Shown here: piece by piece, positions 35,471 to 44,613 of the stretch
Layout: the number at the start of each line of letters is the position of its first letter
Position numbering within the stretch: position 1 is the stretch's first letter
Source of the DNA: Niveispirillum sp048066115
GTDB taxonomy: Bacteria; Pseudomonadota; Alphaproteobacteria; Azospirillales; Azospirillaceae
NCBI RefSeq assembly: GCF_048066115.1
Contig: NZ_JBLTYX010000018.1
Coordinates: 1 to 64,000 of the forward strand
DNA length: 64,000 nt
Direction: 5' to 3'
Notes under the pieces: generated by a model
What the model saw: only the letters and a program-made list of their open reading frames with translations
Told to the model about the DNA's origin: nothing
Databases searched by the model: none
Position numbers and translations under genes: made by a program

Positions 35471-36298
35471 TTACCCCTTCGCAAACGCCAGCAGGTCGGC
35501 GTTCAGCCGGTCCTTGTGGGTGTCGGTCAGGCCGTGGGGGGCGCCTTCATAGATTTTCAGGTCGGCATGGGGCACCAGGCGGGCCACGGCGCGGCCGGCG
35601 GCTTCGATGGGGACGATCTGGTCGGCGTCGCCATGCACCACCAGGGTGGGCAGACCGGCGAAATGCTTCAGGTCGTCGGTGAAGTCGGTTTCGGAGAAGG
35701 CCTTGATACAGTCATAGGTGGCCTTGTGCCCGGCCATCATGCCCTGCATCCAGAAGGCGTCGATCATGCCCTGCGACGGCTTGGCGCCCGGCTTGTTGAA
35801 GCCGAAGAACGGGCCGGACGCGATATCCTTGTAGAGCTGGGAACGGTCGGCCAGGCTGCCGGCGCGGATACCGTCGAACACGTCCATGGGCAGGCCGCCG
35901 GGGTTGGCATCGGTCTTCAGCATCAGGGGCGGGACGGCGCCGACCAGGGCGATCTTCGCCACCCGTGCCTTGCCGTGGCGGGCGATGTAGCGGGTGACCT
36001 CCCCACCGCCGGTGGAGAAACCGACCAGCACGACATCGGTCAGGTCCAGCGCTTCCAGCAACTGGGCCAGATCGTCGGCATAGGTATCCATGTCATGCCC
36101 ATGCCAGGGCTGGCTGGAGCGCCCATGGCCGCGCCGGTCATGGGCGATGGCGCGCAGGCCGTTGGACGCCAGATGCAGCATCTGGTTCTCCCAGCTGTCG
36201 GCATTCAGCGGCCAGCCATGGCTGAAAACCACGGGCCGCCCCGTACCCCAGTCCTTGTAATAGATCTGCGTGCCGTCATCGGTGATGATCGTGCCCAT
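35471..36298 (-). CDS. Alpha/beta hydrolase, non-heme haloperoxidase/arylesterase type
   Basis: A 275-residue single-domain hydrolase with an intact triad region: HGWPLNADSW oxyanion segment, nucleophile Ser95 in LVGFSTGGGEV, acid in VVHGDADQIVP and histidine in YEGAPHGLTDTH. Sequence style (HDRRGHGRSSQPW, GFSTGGGEVTRYIARHG) is that of the so-called non-heme chloroperoxidases, which act in vivo as esterases or lactonases. It is divergent from a winged-helix NTPase regulator, which may control it. Cytosolic, no signal peptide. Confidence 0.9.
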   Translation of the reverse strand: MGTIITDDGTQIYYKDWGTGRPVVFSHGWPLNADSWENQMLHLASNGLRAIAHDRRGHGRSSQPWHGHDMDTYADDLAQLLEALDLTDVVLVGFSTGGGEVTRYIARHGKARVAKIALVGAVPPLMLKTDANPGGLPMDVFDGIRAGSLADRSQLYKDIASGPFFGFNKPGAKPSQGMIDAFWMQGMMAGHKATYDCIKAFSETDFTDDLKHFAGLPTLVVHGDADQIVPIEAAGRAVARLVPHADLKIYEGAPHGLTDTHKDRLNADLLAFAKG

Positions 36299-36476
36299 GA
36301 TTGTTCTCCGGTCATGTGCGGGATGCTGACGCGCCCATTCCTTGCCCGGAACGGGTCGACGGAGAAACTATGGGGACGGAAAAGCGGGCTTGGCGTGTTA
36401 AAAGACCTAAAATCCGTTCCGGCAATTCCGAATGGACGCTAAACATTTCAGATCGTTGACGAAACCCGCGTGACGC

Positions 36477-38948
36477 ATGCCCGACAGCATCGTGGCTTCC
36501 CACAGGCTGGATCTTGTTCACCGGCGCTTGCTGCGCGATGGCGCGCCGGTGCCGCTGGGCGACCGCGCCTTCGACCTGCTGGTGGCCCTGGCGGCGGCGG
36601 ACGGGGCGGCGGTGCCGGCCGATGCGCTGACGGCGCGGGTCTGGCCCGGCGTGACGGTCAGCCCCGGCAATCTGCGCGTCCAGGTCCGCGCCCTGCGCCG
36701 CGCCCTGGGCGACGGGGCGGTGGTGAATGTGCCGGGCGTGGGTTACCGGCTGGCCCTGACCATGGCGGGGGACGGGCTGGCGGGCCATGCGGCTGACCCC
36801 CTGGTCGGGCGGGAAGGGGAACTGGAGCGGCTGGGCGAACTGCTGTCACGCGCCCGGCTGGTCAGTGTCATCGGGCCGGGCGGGGTGGGCAAGACCAGCC
36901 TGGCCCTGGCCGCGGCAGGCCTGGTGAAGGGCTTGCGCACGGTGCATGTGGAACTGGCCCCCATTCGCCAGCCGGGCCTGCTGCCCGTGGTGACGGCGGC
37001 GGCGCTGTCGCTGCGGCTGATGCAGGCCGATGTGCTGGGCACGGTTCGCGCCGGTCTGGCGGAACGGCCGACCCTGCTGCTGCTGGACAATACCGAACAC
37101 CTGCTGGACGAGGTGGCGGAATTCGCCGACGACCTGCTGGGCCATTGCCCCGACCTGCGCATCCTGCTGACCAGCCGGGAACCGCTGGGCCTGGGCGGGG
37201 AGATGCTGCTGCATCTCTGCCCGCTGGAATGCCCGCCGGAGGGGGAGGGACGGGCGGATGCGATCCGCGCCTATCCGGCGATGCGGCTGGTGCTGCGCAA
37301 CCATGCTCAGGCGGGATGGAAGCCGCCGGGTGATGAGCAGATGCCGGCATTGGCAAGGCTGTGCCGGCATCTGGACGGGCTGCCGCTGGCCCTGCTGCTG
37401 CTGGCCGCCTGGCTGCGCGATTGCCCGGTGACGGAGGTGGAGCGGGTGCTGGCCGGCCGGTTCCGTGACCTGCCGCTGCCGGCCAACGCCGGGTACCGCC
37501 ATGGCAACCTGGACCATATGCTGGACTGGAGCGTGGAACTGCTGACACCGGCGGAACGGCTGCTGCTGGGGCGGCTGGCGGTGTTCGCCGGGGCATGGCC
37601 GGTGGAGGCGGCGGTGGCGGTCTGCGGGGCGGCACCGCTGGACGCCACGGCCGTGCCGGGCATGGTGGCGGGGCTGGTCTCCCGGTCCCTGGTGGCGGGC
37701 CCGATCCAGACGCGCCAGCAGGGTTTGCGCCTGCTGGAGACGATCCGGGAACATGTGCTGGCCCGCGATCCGGGGATGCTGGACCGGGAAGGGCTGCGCG
37801 GGCTGCTCTGCGGCTGGCTGACGCGGGGATTGCGCCGGCACATGATGGAAAACGGGCGGCAAAGCTTCACCACCAGGGGGCTGGAGATCGATATCGCCGA
37901 TATCCGCGCCATGCTGGACTGGGCGATGGGTGGCGGGGATGTGGTCGCGGGCCAGGTGCTGGCCATCGATTCCTACCGGCTGTGGAACAGTGCCGGTCCC
38001 TTCACGGAGATCATGGAATATCTGACGCGGGCCTGGGACCTGTGCGGGCCGGACACCCCGCCGCTGGTGGGGGCCATGCTGGGCCTGCTGCTGCATGGGG
38101 AGGGAGTGCCGATGCGCCTGCCCCAGCATGCCGACCGGCCACGTTATGCGGCCGAGGATCTGGAAGCGGCCGTGGCGACCCTGCGCGGGCCGGATGTGCC
38201 GCCGACCTGGGCCATCGACGGGCTGATGTCGGCTGGTTATATCCGCCGCTATACCGGCGACCAGCAGGCCTGTCTGGCGCTGTGGGAGGAGGCGGTGTCC
38301 ATCGCCGAGGCGCAGGGGATCGTCACCGACGCGGCGCGGCACTGGTCCCTGATCGGCTGGCAGCGGGCGGAGATGGGCGACATGGCCGGCGCGCGAGCGG
38401 ATTTCGCCCGGTCGCTGGAACTGGCGGAGCGGCATGACCTGCCCCGCGGCCTGACCCTGATGCGGCTGGCCGATGCGGAATTCAATGCCGGGCAGTTGGA
38501 CCGCGCCATCGCCCTGACGGGGGAGGCGCTGGCCTCGCCCCGGTCGGCGACCTTGACGCTGCGCCAGACGCTGCATGCCAACCTCGCCTCCTACCTGCTG
38601 GTGGCGGGGCGGTTGGAGGAGGCTGTGGCGCAGGCGCTGCCGGCCCTGCGACTGGTGATCGAACTGCATTACAGCTACGCCCATCCCTGGACGCTGGAAC
38701 GGGGCGCGTTGCTGGCCTTGCGGCTGGGCCGGCCGGCGCTGGCGGTGGGACTGGCCCGGCTGGCGGAGCGGCTGATCGCGGAGGCACGGATGAAGCGTGG
38801 CGGGGTGGAGAAGGCCGTGCACGCGTTGCTGGCCGAGGGGCTGGCCGAGGTGAACGACGGCGGGCCGGTGCCGGAGGTGGCGGACGCGCTGGCGCAACTG
38901 CTGGACTTCTACGGGGTACAGGCGGCGGGGGCGTCCACCCGCCGATAA
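36477..38948 (+). CDS. Winged-helix/STAND-NTPase transcriptional regulator with TPR tail
   Basis: The 823-residue protein starts with a winged-helix domain (residues 1-100: GDRAFDLLVALAAADGAAVPA, VNVPGVGYRLAL). A STAND NTPase follows at about 105-380 with Walker A GPGGVGKTSLA near 137 and Walker B LLLLDNTEHLLDEV. The C-terminal half holds TPR-like helices (IAEAQGIVTDAARHWSLIG, LEEAVAQALPALRLV). This is the plan of AfsR/MalT-like signal-integrating regulators. It is divergent from the alpha/beta hydrolase, a plausible target. A shorter relative is at 33784-35103. The ATG at 36477 puts the DNA-binding domain directly at the N-terminus. Confidence 0.84.
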   Translation: MPDSIVASHRLDLVHRRLLRDGAPVPLGDRAFDLLVALAAADGAAVPADALTARVWPGVTVSPGNLRVQVRALRRALGDGAVVNVPGVGYRLALTMAGDGLAGHAADPLVGREGELERLGELLSRARLVSVIGPGGVGKTSLALAAAGLVKGLRTVHVELAPIRQPGLLPVVTAAALSLRLMQADVLGTVRAGLAERPTLLLLDNTEHLLDEVAEFADDLLGHCPDLRILLTSREPLGLGGEMLLHLCPLECPPEGEGRADAIRAYPAMRLVLRNHAQAGWKPPGDEQMPALARLCRHLDGLPLALLLLAAWLRDCPVTEVERVLAGRFRDLPLPANAGYRHGNLDHMLDWSVELLTPAERLLLGRLAVFAGAWPVEAAVAVCGAAPLDATAVPGMVAGLVSRSLVAGPIQTRQQGLRLLETIREHVLARDPGMLDREGLRGLLCGWLTRGLRRHMMENGRQSFTTRGLEIDIADIRAMLDWAMGGGDVVAGQVLAIDSYRLWNSAGPFTEIMEYLTRAWDLCGPDTPPLVGAMLGLLLHGEGVPMRLPQHADRPRYAAEDLEAAVATLRGPDVPPTWAIDGLMSAGYIRRYTGDQQACLALWEEAVSIAEAQGIVTDAARHWSLIGWQRAEMGDMAGARADFARSLELAERHDLPRGLTLMRLADAEFNAGQLDRAIALTGEALASPRSATLTLRQTLHANLASYLLVAGRLEEAVAQALPALRLVIELHYSYAHPWTLERGALLALRLGRPALAVGLARLAERLIAEARMKRGGVEKAVHALLAEGLAEVNDGGPVPEVADALAQLLDFYGVQAAGASTRR

Positions 38949-39086
38949 CGCCGCCCTGCCATGGCCGTTCCGGGTGGCCCCCGTTCTTGCATTGGGCGGG
39001 CGTCGGCATTAGGTTCCGGCCGCATCGGGGGGCCGTCCCGGTGACGGTCCTCCGCCTCCCTTTCACCAACGGAACGGGTTCGCGGG

Positions 39087-39776
39087 ATGAAGTCCGCCGT
39101 CATCGTCTTCCCCGGTTCCAATTGCGACCGCGATATTGCGGTTGCCTTGGAACAGGCTTCCGGCAAGAAGCCCCACATGGCCTTCCACAAGGACAGTGAT
39201 CTGCCGGACGTCGACGTCATCGCCGTCCCCGGCGGGTTCTCCTATGGCGACTATCTGCGCTGCGGCGCCATGGCCGCCCATTCGCCGATCATGAAGGTCG
39301 TCAAGGAACGCGCCGCCAAGGGCGTGCGCGTCGTCGGCATCTGCAACGGCTTCCAGATCATCACGGAAGCGGGCCTGCTGCCCGGCGCCCTGATCCGCAA
39401 CAAGTCGCTGAAATATGTCTGCCGCAGCGTCGGTCTGAAGGTGGAAAGCACCGACAGCGACTATACGCGCAAGTACAGCCAGGGCCAGGTGATCGGCATT
39501 CCGGTCGGCCATGGCGAGGGCAATTATGTCGCCGATGACGAGACGCTGAAGCGTCTGGAGGGCGAGGGGCTGGTGGCGTTCCGCTATGCCACGCTGCCCG
39601 GCCAGTCCGCCGATCAGGCCAACCCCAACGGGGCGACCAACGACATTGCCGGCATCTTCAACGCCCAGCGCAACGTGCTGGGCATGATGCCGCATCCGGA
39701 ACGCGCCTTCGACCCGCTGCATGGCAACACCGATGGCCGTGCCTTCTTCGATAGCCTGGTGGAGGCCCTGTCGTGA
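39087..39776 (+). CDS. purQ: Phosphoribosylformylglycinamidine synthase subunit PurQ
   Basis: A 229-residue class I glutaminase: VIVFPGSNCDRDI at the start, GGFSYGDYLRCGAMAA, nucleophile Cys86 in VVGICNGFQ, and MPHPERAFD with the catalytic His-Glu. It supplies ammonia from glutamine for purine step four. The stop overlaps the GTG start of purL. The small third subunit PurS, usually directly upstream in bacteria with this split enzyme, is not encoded in the 138 bases before it. Confidence 0.96.
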   Translation: MKSAVIVFPGSNCDRDIAVALEQASGKKPHMAFHKDSDLPDVDVIAVPGGFSYGDYLRCGAMAAHSPIMKVVKERAAKGVRVVGICNGFQIITEAGLLPGALIRNKSLKYVCRSVGLKVESTDSDYTRKYSQGQVIGIPVGHGEGNYVADDETLKRLEGEGLVAFRYATLPGQSADQANPNGATNDIAGIFNAQRNVLGMMPHPERAFDPLHGNTDGRAFFDSLVEALS

Positions 39777-41995
39777 GCGCCTGGAAGGAACCCGTGGTCA
39801 ACGAGGCGCTCGCCGCCGAACATGGCATCAAGGCCGACGAGTACAAGCGCCTGCTGGAGATCGTCGGCCGCATGCCGACCTTCACCGAGCTGGGCATCTA
39901 TTCCGTGATGTGGTCGGAGCATTGCTCCTACAAATCCTCGCGCGTCTGGCTGAAGAAGTTCCCGACGACGGCCCCCTGGGTGATCTGCGGTCCGGGTGAG
40001 AATGCCGGCGTCATCGATATCGGTGACAACCAGGCCGCCATCTTCAAGATGGAGAGCCATAACCACCCCTCATATATCGAGCCCTTCCAGGGTGCGGCGA
40101 CGGGCGTGGGCGGCATCCTGCGCGACGTGTTCACCATGGGTGCGCGGCCCATCGCCAACCTGAACGCGCTGCGCTTCGGTGAGCCGTCCCATCCCAAGAC
40201 CCGCCAGCTGGTGGCCGGCGTGGTGTCGGGCATCGGCCATTACGGCAATTGCGTGGGCGTGCCGACGGTCGGCGGCGAGACCAATTTCCACAAGGCGTAC
40301 AATGGCAACTGCCTGGTCAACGCCATGACCGTGGGCATCGCCGACCAGGACAAGATTTTCTATTCCAAGGCGGCCGGTATCGGTAACCCCGTGGTCTATG
40401 TCGGGTCGAAGACCGGCCGCGACGGCATCCATGGCGCCACCATGTCCTCGGCCGAATTCACCGAGGACAGCGAGGCCAAGCGCCCCACGGTGCAGGTCGG
40501 CGACCCGTTCACGGAAAAGCTGCTGATCGAGGCCTGCCTGGAGCTGATGGGTACCGACGCCATCCAGTCCATCCAGGACATGGGTGCCGCCGGCCTGACC
40601 TCGTCGTCGGTCGAGATGGCCGGCAAGGGCGGTCTGGGCATCGAGCTGCATCTGGAGAAGGTGCCGCAGCGTGAGACGGGCATGACCCCGTACGAGATCA
40701 TGCTGTCGGAGAGCCAGGAACGCATGCTGATGATCCTGAAGCCCGGTTCCGAAGACGTGGCCCGCGCCATCTTCGAGAAGTGGGAACTGGATTTCGCCGT
40801 GATCGGCCACCTGACCGATACGGGCCATTTCGTCCTGAAGATGAATGGCGAGACCTATTGCGATCTGGCCCTGGCGCCGCTGTTCGACGCGGCCCCGCTG
40901 TATAACCGTCCCTGGGAAGAGACGCCGGCGCAGCCGGAATTGGACCTGGACGAGGATGAGCTGTGGCCGGAAGATCTGTCGCTGGGTGACATCCTGACCA
41001 AGCTGGTCGCCTGCCCCGATCTGGCGTCCAAGCGCTGGATCTGGCAGCAATATGACAGCCAGGTGGGGGCGGATACCCGCTTCCTGTCGGGGCAGGCCGA
41101 TGCCGCCGTGGTCCGCGTGCATGGCACCAACAAGGCGCTGGCCATGTCGTCCGACGTGACCCCCCGCTATTGCTTCGCCGACCCGGTGCAGGGTGGGCGT
41201 CAGGCCGTGGCCGAGAGCTATCGCAACGTGTCGGCCGTCGGCGCCCTGCCGCTGGCCATCACCGACAACATGAATTTCGGCAATCCGGAAAAGCCCCGCA
41301 TCATGGGGCAGTTCGCGGGCTGCGTCGAAGGCATGGCCGAAGCTTGCCGCGTCCTGGACTACCCGGTCGTGTCCGGCAATGTCTCGCTCTATAACGAGAC
41401 CAATGGCGTGGGCATCCTGCCGACCCCGACCGTGGGCGGCGTCGGCTTGCTGGCCGATGGCCACAAGGCCGTGGGCCTGGGCTTCAAGACCGATGGCGAC
41501 GTCATCCTGCTGGTGGGCGAGACCGAAGGCCATCTGGGCCAGAGCCTCTATCTGCGCGAGATCCTGGGCCTGGAAGAGGGCCCGGCGCCCGCCGTCGATC
41601 TGGAAACCGAGAAGCGTCACGGCACCTTCGTGCGTGGCCTGATCCAGGACGGTCTGGTCACCGCCTCGCACGACGTGTCGGATGGCGGGTTGCAGGTGGC
41701 GCTGGCCGAGATGGCCATGGCCGGCAACAAGGGTGCCGACCTGTCCGGCCTGGATGGCTGGCACGTGTCGGAACTGTTCGGTGAGGACCAGGGCCGGTAT
41801 GTCCTGACGGTCAAGGCGGGCGATGCCGAGGCCGTGGAGACCAAGGCCGCCGAGGCCGGCGTGACGCTGTCGCGCATCGGCACCGTGGGCGGCGACGCCC
41901 TGACGGGCGCCGGTGCGACCTTGATCACGGTCGCGGCACTGATCGAAGCGAACGAGGCTTGGCTGCCGGCCTATATGAATGGCAAGGTGAACTGA
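39773..41995 (+). CDS. purL: Phosphoribosylformylglycinamidine synthase subunit PurL
   Basis: A 740-residue small-type PurL: MWSEHCSYKSSR near the N-terminus, KMESHNHPSYIEPFQGAATG, the second-half repeat with AITDNMNFGNPEKP, and GGLQVALAEMA. It makes formylglycinamidine ribonucleotide from FGAR, ATP and ammonia delivered by PurQ with PurS. It starts with GTG overlapping the purQ stop and is followed by a strong terminator. Confidence 0.96.
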   Translation: MSAWKEPVVNEALAAEHGIKADEYKRLLEIVGRMPTFTELGIYSVMWSEHCSYKSSRVWLKKFPTTAPWVICGPGENAGVIDIGDNQAAIFKMESHNHPSYIEPFQGAATGVGGILRDVFTMGARPIANLNALRFGEPSHPKTRQLVAGVVSGIGHYGNCVGVPTVGGETNFHKAYNGNCLVNAMTVGIADQDKIFYSKAAGIGNPVVYVGSKTGRDGIHGATMSSAEFTEDSEAKRPTVQVGDPFTEKLLIEACLELMGTDAIQSIQDMGAAGLTSSSVEMAGKGGLGIELHLEKVPQRETGMTPYEIMLSESQERMLMILKPGSEDVARAIFEKWELDFAVIGHLTDTGHFVLKMNGETYCDLALAPLFDAAPLYNRPWEETPAQPELDLDEDELWPEDLSLGDILTKLVACPDLASKRWIWQQYDSQVGADTRFLSGQADAAVVRVHGTNKALAMSSDVTPRYCFADPVQGGRQAVAESYRNVSAVGALPLAITDNMNFGNPEKPRIMGQFAGCVEGMAEACRVLDYPVVSGNVSLYNETNGVGILPTPTVGGVGLLADGHKAVGLGFKTDGDVILLVGETEGHLGQSLYLREILGLEEGPAPAVDLETEKRHGTFVRGLIQDGLVTASHDVSDGGLQVALAEMAMAGNKGADLSGLDGWHVSELFGEDQGRYVLTVKAGDAEAVETKAAEAGVTLSRIGTVGGDALTGAGATLITVAALIEANEAWLPAYMNGKVN

Positions 41996-42010
41996 TCTTC
42001 ACCCTGTGAA

Positions 42011-42050
42011 GCCCGCCATCCCGATCTAGCCGGGATGGCGGGCGTTTTTA
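42011..42050 (+). terminator. Intrinsic terminator of purQ-purL
   Basis: Perfect 12-bp stem GCCCGCCATCCC (42011-42022) with GGGATGGCGGGC (42032-42043), then GTTTTTA. It ends the purine transcript ahead of bolA. Confidence 0.88.
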
Positions 42051-42066
42051 TGCGAGGACCCGACCC

Positions 42067-42303
42067 ATGGCGATGCACGCATCCGAAATCGAGGCCCTGC
42101 TGCGCGAGGCGTTCCCCGACGCGGTGGTCCGCATCGACGACCTGCGCGGTGATGGCGACCATTACGCGGCCTATGTGGAAAGCCCATCCTTCAAGGGCAA
42201 GACCCGTGTCGCACAACATCAATTGGTGTATGCTGCGCTCAAAGGTCGTATGGGCAACGAATTGCACGCGCTGATGTTGACGACGGCGGTGCCGAAGGAC
42301 TGA
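42067..42303 (+). CDS. bolA: BolA family protein
   Basis: The 78-residue protein has the class II KH-like BolA fold in brief: IEALLREAFPDAVVRIDDL, YAAYVESPSFKGKTRVAQHQLVYAALKGRMG, ending LHALMLTTAV. His in the VAQHQLVY segment is the likely Fe-S ligand. BolA/IbaG proteins pair with monothiol glutaredoxin to handle [2Fe-2S] clusters. A grxD gene lies 1.8 kb downstream, with two unrelated genes between. Confidence 0.9.
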   Translation: MAMHASEIEALLREAFPDAVVRIDDLRGDGDHYAAYVESPSFKGKTRVAQHQLVYAALKGRMGNELHALMLTTAVPKD

Positions 42304-42313
42304 CGGGGGAGCC

Positions 42314-43231
42314 ATGCCGGACGTACAAGGACGATGGCGTTCTCTGTTTGCCGGTCTTGCTCTCCTGTGTGTGATTGCTTCCCCGGTGCTGGCCGATGGT
42401 GCGCCGGGTGACCTTCTGTCGGGGCATCTGAACATTCCGACCGCCGAGGCGGCGGCGGATTCGACCAAGGCCGTTGCCTATCTGACGACAGCGCTGGAGA
42501 TTGGCGAGGATCCCGGCAGGCTTGTGATTGATTTCGCAGATGGCACTGCCGGGGCCACGCTGTCGCTGGGCGACCCGCGCAGCCGAGGCCACCGCTTCCT
42601 TGTCGATCCGAATATCATGGATATGGCGGGGCTGCCGGCGGGGACGTATCAGGCCTGTTGGATGGAAATGCGGAAGGGCGAACAGCGTGCTCCGCTGAAA
42701 TCGCTTGGTTGCTGGCAAAAGGAACCCACGCGGAAGCCAAACTTGGCCTTTACTGTTAACGCGGGGGATATCCTGTATCTGGGGCATCTGCGCGGACGGG
42801 CGGATGGTCTGGTGAAGACCGTCCTCATCGCGGAAACATTGCTGAAACGCGGGGTGGCCAGTGATCCGGCCTTCAACCAGACCGTTGATGACAAGCTCGC
42901 GGTCCATGGGTTGACCAAGAGCGACATCCATGGATATGGCGTCCGGACCCTGTCAGACGGGTCCAATCTTGTTCAGGTCTGGCTGGATGAGCAGAAAATC
43001 CCGGCCGGCACTCTGCTCGACCTTCTGGTGGTGCCGAGGGCAACCAGCCTTATGGGCGTGAATTCACAGACCCTTATGCGTTTCGTGTTCAGCGTCGAGG
43101 ATCGGCTTGATGAGTTTTCGACCAGTTTGCCCCCGGAGTTGCGAAGCAGGGTCCGAACGGCCTTACTGTTGCAGCCCGGTGAAGTGATCATCGACGCTGT
43201 ACCCGTTGGTCCGGCGAAGTCCGTCCCCTGA
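42314..43231 (+). CDS. Secreted protein of unknown function
   Basis: I do not recognise this 305-residue protein. A signal peptide is clear (SLFAGLALLCVIASPVLADG). The body has two parts: up to about residue 145, a beta-rich domain with LPAGTYQACWME and FTVNAGDILYLGHLRG, and a C-terminal part with TKSDIHGYGVRTL and LPPELRSRV. The AGDxxYLG motif is shared with the convergent lipoprotein at 43236-43862. Base composition is clearly lower in GC than that of neighbouring housekeeping genes. It begins ten bases after bolA and may be read from the same transcript. Confidence 0.7.
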   Translation: MPDVQGRWRSLFAGLALLCVIASPVLADGAPGDLLSGHLNIPTAEAAADSTKAVAYLTTALEIGEDPGRLVIDFADGTAGATLSLGDPRSRGHRFLVDPNIMDMAGLPAGTYQACWMEMRKGEQRAPLKSLGCWQKEPTRKPNLAFTVNAGDILYLGHLRGRADGLVKTVLIAETLLKRGVASDPAFNQTVDDKLAVHGLTKSDIHGYGVRTLSDGSNLVQVWLDEQKIPAGTLLDLLVVPRATSLMGVNSQTLMRFVFSVEDRLDEFSTSLPPELRSRVRTALLLQPGEVIIDAVPVGPAKSVP

Positions 43232-43235
43232 CAGG

Positions 43236-43862
43236 TTATTTCTTTTGCTCCGGCACGCCACCGCACAACAGCGACTTCGGCGCAGGCCGGATGGCGGCAA
43301 TGGCGAATGGCACCGTGAGGCCCGGAAAATCCTTCATTGCCGCCATAGCCTGCTGCGACTCGTCCGTTCGATTGATCATCGTTGCCTGATACCGGTCATT
43401 GATTCCCAGTACAAAGTCGCCGACATAGTTCACCTGTCCCGCCTTGATTTCCACTACGTTGGGTTTGGAAATGCAGGTCAGGACGGGCTGCATCATCAAC
43501 ATGGCGTCATGCGAGAAGACGCTGGAAACGACATAGAAGCCCGGCGTCACGACCCGGGCATAATACTGCGTCACGACGGTGCTAACGTCTTGATTGCCAA
43601 TGGCGTTATGACCAATCTCAAACGTATCGTCGGGAACGCCGGCGCCAAAGATGTTGCGGTTTATTTCCATTGTCGCCGGATCGAGCTTCACAAACCGCAG
43701 GGAATAGCTGGCCTTGACCGGTAACATCGTCCGCAAACCCAGCAGAACCGCGGCCTTATCCGTCTGCTGTGCGGTCAGACGTTCGTCGCGGCCCATGTCG
43801 CTCCCCGCGACGCAGCCCGCCAACAGCACCAAAATTGCCATCAATGAAAGAATATTCTTCAT
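43236..43862 (-). CDS. Lipoprotein of unknown function
   Basis: Starting at MKNILSLMAILVLLAGC gives 208 residues with a lipobox (LLAGC, Cys17). The mature protein is beta-rich. It contains ITCISK-type segment PVLTCISKPNVVEIKAGQVNYVGDF whose AGQVNYVG resembles the motif in the convergent secreted protein. The C-terminus is CGGVPEQKK. GC content is low for the window. Upstream is an AT-rich region with a 6-bp dyad ATATTG-CA-CAATAT (43876-43889). Unknown function; convergent with its partner by four bases. Confidence 0.7.
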   Translation of the reverse strand: MKNILSLMAILVLLAGCVAGSDMGRDERLTAQQTDKAAVLLGLRTMLPVKASYSLRFVKLDPATMEINRNIFGAGVPDDTFEIGHNAIGNQDVSTVVTQYYARVVTPGFYVVSSVFSHDAMLMMQPVLTCISKPNVVEIKAGQVNYVGDFVLGINDRYQATMINRTDESQQAMAAMKDFPGLTVPFAIAAIRPAPKSLLCGGVPEQKK

Positions 43863-44080
43863 TCGATACCGTCCTATATTGCACAATATGCCATCATAAT
43901 TAGCCGTAGGTAGTATATCGTAATATTCCGTCGCGTCCAATCAGGGATTGCGCCATGCAGTTCGGAGCGGGGCGCAATGCGTGGAAGAGGCTCTATCCCC
44001 TAAACAGGGATCACTATATAACGTGCCATGGGTCGCAACAGCCACGGGGCTGAGCGGAGTTATGTCAAGGATCTGACCAG

Positions 44081-44419
44081 ATGGACCAGACGGTTGCCGA
44101 GCGCATCAAGCGCGACATCAGCGACAATGACGTCGTTCTCTACATGAAGGGGACGCCCGTGTTCCCGCAGTGCGGCTTTTCCGCCGCCGTTGTTCAGGTG
44201 CTGAGCCACCTGGGCGTGAAGTTCAAGGGCATCGACATCCTGGTCGACCCGGCCCTGCGCCAGGGCATCAAGGAATTCACCAACTGGCCGACCATCCCGC
44301 AGCTCTATGTGAAGGGCGAATTCGTGGGCGGCTGCGACATCATCCGCGAGATGTACGAGGCGGGCGAGCTGCAGGACCTGCTGCGCGACAAGGGCGTGGC
44401 CTTCGCCGACGCCGCCTGA
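44081..44419 (+). CDS. grxD: Monothiol glutaredoxin, Grx4 family
   Basis: A 112-residue CGFS glutaredoxin: YMKGTPVFPQCGFS (Cys31 active and cluster-ligating), NWPTIPQLYVKGEFVGGCDI with the glutathione-binding residues, and a C-terminal helix GELQDLL. It carries a glutathione-ligated [2Fe-2S] cluster, often with BolA. A terminator follows. Confidence 0.96.
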   Translation: MDQTVAERIKRDISDNDVVLYMKGTPVFPQCGFSAAVVQVLSHLGVKFKGIDILVDPALRQGIKEFTNWPTIPQLYVKGEFVGGCDIIREMYEAGELQDLLRDKGVAFADAA

Positions 44420-44446
44420 TCGGTCTGTGCGGTTGACAAGAGTTGG

Positions 44447-44477
44447 AAAGGGCCTTCCCGTTGGGGAGGCCCTTTTT
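44447..44477 (+). terminator. Intrinsic terminator of grxD
   Basis: AAAGGGCCTTCCC pairs with GGGGAGGCCCTTT through one wobble around GTT, followed by TTT. Confidence 0.85.
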
Positions 44478-44613
44478 GTTCGTGTACTTTTGGCGGGTAA
44501 TTTCAACTTTGCAAATAGTTGTATAAATAATAATCGTTGCAATCTATTTTCTATGCATTGCCATCCGCTTGGCCGATATTTCGCTACGGGGCGTGTATTG
44601 GCTGGAGTGGGAT

